Part shown: positions 6,981-11,367 of the stretch, piece after piece | Layout of the letters: the number at the start of each line of letters is the position of its first letter | Position numbering within the stretch: position 1 is the stretch's first letter | Assembly: GCA_012514785.1 (NCBI GenBank) | Contig: JAAYZP010000037.1 | Span: 1-11,367, forward strand | Reading direction: 5' to 3' | DNA length: 11,367 bases | Source of the DNA: Propionibacterium sp. | GTDB lineage: Bacteria; Actinomycetota; Actinomycetes; Propionibacteriales; Propionibacteriaceae | Position numbers and translations under genes: made by a program | Notes under the pieces: model-generated | What the model saw: the letters and a program-made list of their open reading frames with translations, nothing else | What the model was told of the DNA's origin: nothing | The model's database searches: none

Positions 6981-8345
6981 ATGACGTTCACGAATGCCGT
7001 GCCGGTCCCGTTCCCGCTCGACGAGGTGTGGCGGTGGTTCACCGCCCCGGGCGCGATGACGCGGCTCACGCCGCCGTTCATGGGGATGCGCGTCGTGCAG
7101 GAGGCCGACGACGTGCGTGCCGGCGTCGCGAAGCTGCGGCCCGCGTTGCCCTCACCCGCGCCGAAGCTGCCCACCCCGACCTGGGTCGCGACGCACGACC
7201 CCGAGGGTTACGCCGAGCGCGAGCGGTTCGTCGACCGTGTGACGTCGTCCCCGTACCGGCAACTGGTGGCCTGGGAACACGTGCACGAGTTCGAGGACGT
7301 CGGCGACGGCACCCGCATCGTCGACCGGGTCTCGGCCCGCGTGCCTCGTGGCCCGCTGGAGTCGATGTTCGCGTTCCGGAGCTCGCGGATCGTCGCGGAC
7401 CTCGAGGCCATGGCCCGGGCACGAGCCTACGGTGACGGCGGGCGCCGCACGATCGCGGTCACCGGCTCCTCGGGCCTGATCGGCACCCAGCTGTGCGCCT
7501 GGCTGACCGCCGCCGGCCACCGGGTGATCCGACTCGTGCGCAGCCTCCCCGAGGGACCCGACGAGCGTCGCTGGGACCCCGATGCGCCGGCGTCGGACCT
7601 CCTCGACGACGTCGACGCGCTGATCCACCTCGCCGGACACACGATCGCCGACCGGTTCACCGAGGGGCACAAGCGCAAGCTGCGCGACAGCCGCATCGAC
7701 CCCACGGCCAAGCTCGCGGAGCTGGTCGCCGCGCGGCAGGGGCGCACGACGCTGGTCTGCGGCTCCGCCGTCGGCTACTACGGTGCCGACCGGGGCGAGG
7801 AGTGGCTCGACGAGGACGCGCCGCCGGGCACGGACTTCCTCGCGGACGTGGTCCGCGATTGGGAGGCGGCGTGCGAACCGGCGCGAGACGTCACCCGCGT
7901 GGTCAACATCCGCACCGGCGTCGTCCTGAGCGCCGCAGGCGGCGTCCTCGGCGTGCTGAGCCCCCTGTTCCGCCTCGGGCTCGGCGGACGCATCGGCGAC
8001 GGGCGGCAGTGGTTCGCATGGATCGCGCTCGACGACGTCGTCGACGTCTACGTCCGCGCGGCGCTCGACCCCACGGTGTCCGGGCCCGTCAACGCCGTGG
8101 CGCCACAGATCCTCCGCAACGCCGACTACACCCGCATCCTCGGCGACGTGCTCCGTCGGCCCACGCCCATCCCGGTGCCGGAGCTGGCCCCGACGCTGCT
8201 GCTCGGCAGGGAGGGCAACGACCAGCTCGCCGCGGCCAACCAGCGCGTCCGGCCGGCGGCGTTGGAGCGCATGGGGCACCACTTCCGGTTCCCCGACCTG
8301 GCGTCGGCGCTGCGCCACGAGCTGGGGCGCGAGCACCGCCGCTGA
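6981..8345 (+). CDS. SRPBCC domain fused to TIGR01777-family epimerase
   Basis: A 454-residue fusion. Residues 1-145 are an SRPBCC (START-like) lipid or hydrophobic-ligand binding domain, beginning with the typical VPVPFPLDEVWRWFTAPGAM and containing YRQLVAWEHVHEF and DRVSARVPRG. Residues 157-450 are an atypical short-chain dehydrogenase/epimerase of the TIGR01777 (YfcH-like) family: NAD(P)-binding VTGSSGLIG at 160-168, LIHLAGH at 214-220, GSAVGYYG at 261-268, RTGVVLSAAGG at 311-321, and the C-terminal DUF1731-type end. In the active-site signature, Tyr266 and Tyr267 are present but the classical YxxxK lysine is not evident, as is usual for the family. The substrate is unknown. The start is ATG 6981, supported by GGAGGG six bases upstream; the open frame continues upstream without a better start. 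Its stop abuts the convergent patatin gene. Confidence 0.88.
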   Translation: MTFTNAVPVPFPLDEVWRWFTAPGAMTRLTPPFMGMRVVQEADDVRAGVAKLRPALPSPAPKLPTPTWVATHDPEGYAERERFVDRVTSSPYRQLVAWEHVHEFEDVGDGTRIVDRVSARVPRGPLESMFAFRSSRIVADLEAMARARAYGDGGRRTIAVTGSSGLIGTQLCAWLTAAGHRVIRLVRSLPEGPDERRWDPDAPASDLLDDVDALIHLAGHTIADRFTEGHKRKLRDSRIDPTAKLAELVAARQGRTTLVCGSAVGYYGADRGEEWLDEDAPPGTDFLADVVRDWEAACEPARDVTRVVNIRTGVVLSAAGGVLGVLSPLFRLGLGGRIGDGRQWFAWIALDDVVDVYVRAALDPTVSGPVNAVAPQILRNADYTRILGDVLRRPTPIPVPELAPTLLLGREGNDQLAAANQRVRPAALERMGHHFRFPDLASALRHELGREHRR

Positions 8346-10196
8346 TCACAGTGCCGACGGCGCCTCGTCGAGGATGTCCAGCCCGGCCGCGGTGCCGTCG
8401 TCGGGCACCAGGCGCAGCTGCAGGGGCGGTTGCGGATCCCTGGCGCCCCAACGGTGGTTGTTCCAGGTGCCGGCGAGCCGGATCAGCTCCCCGGTGCGGT
8501 CGTTCAGGACAGCACGCTGGTCGGGCGTGAGCGGGAACGAGGGCAGCTCGCCGTCGGCGCCAGGGCCCGCGAACCGGCTGTACGGCGTCCCGAAGCCGAG
8601 CGTGCCGTAGCTGCGGTCGAAGGCCTGCGTCCACCGGTCGAGCCCGGACATGGACGTGCGGAACCGGATCCAGCGGTGGTTGTCCCAGCCGGGCGTGGAA
8701 TCGACACCCGGCCGGTCGCCGGCGAAAGCTCGCACGAGCTTGGCCGCACCGAGCCTGCCGCGCTCGGCGAGGTCCCGGACCACCTGCGGCGGCATGGCGA
8801 GGTTCATGCCGCCCTCGGCCGCGTCGTGGTGCACGGTGAGGATGCGGTCCCGGTAGCCGGGCATCACCATCTGCGCACCGTCCACCCACTCGCGGGCCGT
8901 GTGCACCATCACCGCTCCGAATGCCGCCCAGGCCCCGAGCCCGCGCGTCGGCAGGTGGTGCCAGGGGCGCTGCCGCCCGCCCCGGTTGGTCGTGGGCAGA
9001 TAGCTGTTCTCCGACTGGTTGGCCGACTTCTCCACGCCCGGCGGGAACGGCCCCAGGTTGAGCGCGAACGTCGGGTGGCGGGGGAGCGGGGAGTCGAAGA
9101 AGTGCACGGGCAGGTTGGCGCAGAGCCCGCCGTCGGTGAACCAGACGGGCGAGTGCGAGGGGGCGCCGGACCGGCGGCGGTTGGCCGGATCGGTGCGGTC
9201 GACGGCCCACAGCCGCACCGCGGAGATCAGGCCCGGGAAGCTCAGCGACATCCTCGTCGCGACGATCACCGGCAGGTCGTCGGCCGCGGGCCAGGGGCGC
9301 AGGGACCCGGGCGGGGCGTCGTCGTCGGCGCCGGGCGGCGGGTGCGCCACCATCCAGTCGACGACGTCGCTGGGGAACACCGCACGCATCTCGTCCGGGT
9401 CGAAGAAGAACTCCCTCGTGCCCCACGGCATCGCCACCGGTTTGTGCCTCGTGAGGTCGGTGGTCATCATGCGTAGCGTGATGCCGGCCCTGGTGAGGTC
9501 GCCGAACGTCAGCGGATCGTCGCCGGTGGTGCGCCCCGCCAGCGACTGGATCTTCCCGTGCAACCACGGCGTGAGCGCAGGCGCGTCCCCCGCCCTAGCG
9601 CCCGGCATCCCCGTGCACATGCCGAACCCGTCCTCCGCGACGCCGGCGAGCCGACGCAATGCAGAGACCAGGATCGCGAACACGACCCCGACGACGAGCA
9701 GGGCCGCGCCCGCGACGATGCCAGCCACCGCAGCGATCCCCTCGCCGAGGGCGCTCAGCACCATGACGACGAGCCCGGGCAGCGCACCGACGGTCGCCGC
9801 CGGCCAGAAGCCACGCAGCGCGCCGCCCACGAGCGCCGCACGCTTGTCCTGTGAGCCGGCGACGCCGAACAGCATCCGGAACAGCGGTGCGGCCTTCGCC
9901 GTCGGCTGGAAGAAGGAGGCGAGTCTCGACTGCCCGTCCGGGCCCAGGGCCGCGAGCTCGTCGGGCATGGCATCCAACTCGTCGAAGCCGCCAGAGTCGC
10001 GGCCGTACTCCGCGGCAGCGGCCGCGGCGGCGGCGATCGCCCCGGCGGACGCTCCGCCGACGTTGCTCAGCCGGTAGGTGCGCGCCAACTCCGCCACGGC
10101 GCGCGGGTAGATCACCCCGCTGGTGATCCCGCCCTTCATCACGATGTCGCACTTGAGCGGCGGTGCGGCGTACGGAGCTGACGTATCGATAGCCAT
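8346..10196 (-). CDS. Patatin-like phospholipase with inserted membrane hairpin
   Basis: Predicted serine-aspartate acyl hydrolase of the patatin fold, 616 residues. The nucleophile is Ser50 in NVGGASAGAIAAA, the GxSxG elbow, and the catalytic aspartate is Asp355 in FTDGGLCANLP. The oxyanion loop is MKGGITSGVIYP (20-31), not the common GGGxRG; this variant is seen in a group of large bacterial patatin-like proteins. Between the two catalytic residues lie two hydrophobic stretches, about 134-150 and 155-180, likely a membrane hairpin followed by positively charged RR. No signal peptide is visible. The C-terminal third (about 390-616) is a family-specific region with WDNHRWIRFR and TWNNHRWG, not recognised as a known domain. 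The ATG at 10196 has GGGAAGGG eight bases upstream. It stands alone on its strand, 123 bp after the ATPase gene, with its own candidate promoter. Substrate unknown, probably membrane lipid. Confidence 0.87.
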   Translation of the reverse strand: MAIDTSAPYAAPPLKCDIVMKGGITSGVIYPRAVAELARTYRLSNVGGASAGAIAAAAAAAAEYGRDSGGFDELDAMPDELAALGPDGQSRLASFFQPTAKAAPLFRMLFGVAGSQDKRAALVGGALRGFWPAATVGALPGLVVMVLSALGEGIAAVAGIVAGAALLVVGVVFAILVSALRRLAGVAEDGFGMCTGMPGARAGDAPALTPWLHGKIQSLAGRTTGDDPLTFGDLTRAGITLRMMTTDLTRHKPVAMPWGTREFFFDPDEMRAVFPSDVVDWMVAHPPPGADDDAPPGSLRPWPAADDLPVIVATRMSLSFPGLISAVRLWAVDRTDPANRRRSGAPSHSPVWFTDGGLCANLPVHFFDSPLPRHPTFALNLGPFPPGVEKSANQSENSYLPTTNRGGRQRPWHHLPTRGLGAWAAFGAVMVHTAREWVDGAQMVMPGYRDRILTVHHDAAEGGMNLAMPPQVVRDLAERGRLGAAKLVRAFAGDRPGVDSTPGWDNHRWIRFRTSMSGLDRWTQAFDRSYGTLGFGTPYSRFAGPGADGELPSFPLTPDQRAVLNDRTGELIRLAGTWNNHRWGARDPQPPLQLRLVPDDGTAAGLDILDEAPSAL

Positions 10197-10204
10197 GGCT
10201 GGTG

Positions 10205-10212
10205 CCCTTCCC
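10205..10212 (-). promoter_or_regulatory. Ribosome binding site of the patatin gene
   Basis: GGGAAGGG on the minus strand, eight bases before ATG 10196; supports this start. Confidence 0.55.
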
Positions 10213-10250
10213 CCTCGGCCCGGGCGAGCGACACCGGGTCCTGAATCAGA

Positions 10251-10256
10251 ATTATC
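10251..10256 (-). promoter_or_regulatory. Candidate -10 element of the patatin gene
   Basis: GATAAT on the minus strand, 54-60 bp before the ATG, in a short AT-richer patch of otherwise GC-rich DNA. No good -35 is seen; that position falls in the arm of the 53-nt hairpin. Gives a leader of roughly 45-50 nt. Confidence 0.35.
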
Positions 10257-10267
10257 CCCGGAATCGG

Positions 10268-10320
10268 GCGCTAAGAGGTCCCCAAACCACCGTTTTGGTG
10301 GTTTGGGGATCTGTTAGCGC
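10268..10320. terminator. 53-nt near-perfect hairpin after the ATPase gene
   Basis: Two 24-nt arms (10268-10291 and 10297-10320) around a GTTTT loop, with only one G-G mismatch (10275/10313) and one G-T wobble (10278/10310). The inner 13 base pairs, TCCCCAAACCACC with its complement, are perfect. The right arm ends at the last base of the ATPase stop codon. It is placed as a terminator for the ATPase gene would be, but neither strand has a T-run after the stem, so it may act as a transcript-end stabiliser, a Rho-assisted stop or a dispersed repeat. Confidence 0.6.
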
Positions 10321-11367
10321 TAACCGTCGACGCGAGCGAGCGACGGCGCTGACCGCTCCGGGATCCGCTCACCCTGCTCCGTGGCGTCACCGCGGACCCT
10401 GCGCAGGAGCCGCATCGCGTTGGCGATCACGACCAGCACGGAGGCCTCGTGCACCAGCATCCCGATCGACATGGTCACGGCACCGCCGAACACTCCGGCC
10501 AGCAGCACGGCCACGGTGACCAGCGCGACGGCGATGTTCTGTCGCATCACCCGGTTGGTGCGCTTCGCGAGCGCGATGGCCTCGGGCAGCTTCAGCAGGT
10601 TGTCGCCCATCAGCGCGATGTCGGCCGTCTCGACGGCCACGGCGGAGCCCGCCGCGCCCATCGCCACGCCGATGTCGGCCGTCGCGAGTGCCGGTGCGTC
10701 GTTGACGCCGTCGCCGACCATCGCCACGGTGTGACCCTCGCGCTGCAGTTCCGCGACGCGGTCCAGCTTGTCCTCGGGCAGGAGGCTCGCGTGCACCTCG
10801 TCGACGCCGGTCGCCCGGGCGACGGCCTCGGCCACCAGCTGCGTATCGCCGGTGAGCATGACCACCTTGTCCACACCCGCCCCGTGGAGGCGACGCACCA
10901 TCTCGGCGGCATCGTCGCGGACACGGTCGGCCACGCCGATCACACCGACCACTCGGTCGCCGACGGCCACGATCATCGGGGTGCGCCCCTTCGCGGCGAG
11001 TCCCGCGGCGGCCTCGGTCGCGCCGACGTCGTCGACGATCCCGAACTGTGCCAGCAGCGGGGCGTTGCCGATCAGGACGCGCTCGCCGTCGACCTCGCTC
11101 ACGATGCCCTTGCCGGGCACCGGGGTCACCTCCGTGGGGATGCCCTCGAACCCGACGCCCGCTTCCTTGGCGGCGTCGAGGACGGGGCGGGCGAGGGGGT
11201 GCTCGGAGCCGGCCTCGGCAGCAGCCGCCCAGCGGAGGATCTCGGTGTCGCCGAACTCGGGCGACAGGGCGAGGATGTCCGTCAGCTCGGGCTGGCCCTC
11301 GGTCAGGGTGCCGGTCTTGTCGAGCGCCACCGCGGAAATCTTGGCGGAGGTCTCCAGGTACTCGCCA
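10320..11367 (-). CDS. Heavy-metal P1B-type ATPase (partial, N-terminus off the window)
   Basis: C-terminal 348 residues of a membrane pump that exports metal cations using ATP. The frame is open to the window edge; the visible part starts GEYLETSAKISAV, so the metal-binding and first six membrane segments are missing. Present are the phosphorylation motif DKTGTLT (Asp at 11319-11321), the P1B marker SEHPL, MLTGDT, the hinge MVGDGVNDAPALATADIG, and two final membrane segments. The stretch VETADIALMGDNLLKLP resembles Zn/Cd/Co pumps more than copper pumps. The last segment reads SIGMLVHEASVLVVIANAMRLLR; its HEAS recalls the HEGGT motif of P1B-4 pumps. Metal specificity therefore stays open between Zn/Cd and Co/Fe types. 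A polar 26-residue tail follows. The GTG within the DKTGTLT region is internal, not a start. The gene ends in the 53-nt hairpin. Confidence 0.95.
   Translation of the reverse strand, partial: GEYLETSAKISAVALDKTGTLTEGQPELTDILALSPEFGDTEILRWAAAAEAGSEHPLARPVLDAAKEAGVGFEGIPTEVTPVPGKGIVSEVDGERVLIGNAPLLAQFGIVDDVGATEAAAGLAAKGRTPMIVAVGDRVVGVIGVADRVRDDAAEMVRRLHGAGVDKVVMLTGDTQLVAEAVARATGVDEVHASLLPEDKLDRVAELQREGHTVAMVGDGVNDAPALATADIGVAMGAAGSAVAVETADIALMGDNLLKLPEAIALAKRTNRVMRQNIAVALVTVAVLLAGVFGGAVTMSIGMLVHEASVLVVIANAMRLLRRVRGDATEQGERIPERSAPSLARVDG

Noticed and set aside
10313..10324. GTTAGCGCTAAC 12-bp perfect palindrome as a separate site
   Set aside because: It overlaps the right arm of the 53-nt hairpin and the ATPase stop codon, and is most simply explained as part of that repeat.

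Overview
The window is about 11.4 kb of high-GC DNA with actinobacterial gene content. The fasR-fabD-fabH-acpP order is the one known from Streptomyces. The SRPBCC/TIGR01777 fusion, the PucR-like regulator and possible leaderless starts also fit Actinobacteria. A member of the Propionibacteriales is my guess; no RNA gene is present to place it better. I see no mobile element, CRISPR array, tRNA or rRNA, and the base composition looks even throughout, so this reads as chromosomal core plus ordinary accessory genes.

Left half (1-5266, all minus strand; read right to left). A superfamily II DNA helicase (3521-5266) is followed after 17 bp by a FasR/PucR-type regulator (3521 side of 2304-3503). 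A 137-bp intergenic region with two palindromes comes next, then the type II fatty-acid synthesis operon: fabD (1252-2166), fabH (257-1240) and acpP (1-224, cut by the window edge). FabD loads malonyl onto ACP, FabH makes the first condensation, and FasR is the expected activator. fabF probably lies just beyond position 1.

Middle (5267-8345). An FGGY-family kinase, most likely gluconokinase (5327-6811, minus), is divergent from a fused SRPBCC plus TIGR01777 epimerase protein (6981-8345, plus). The 169-bp divergent region carries two inverted repeats. The helicase gene downstream of the kinase has a GTG start inside a perfect 8-bp inverted repeat that also contains a candidate -10 element.

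Right part (8346-11367). A 616-residue patatin-like phospholipase with an inserted membrane hairpin (8346-10196, minus) converges on the epimerase gene with no base between the two stop codons. Upstream of it is a 53-nt near-perfect hairpin that begins at the last base of the stop codon of a P1B heavy-metal ATPase (10320-11367, minus, truncated by the window edge).

No clearly new multi-gene system is visible. The most unusual items are the non-coding structures at 2232-2271, 5264-5288 and 10268-10320, and the architecture of the patatin protein.
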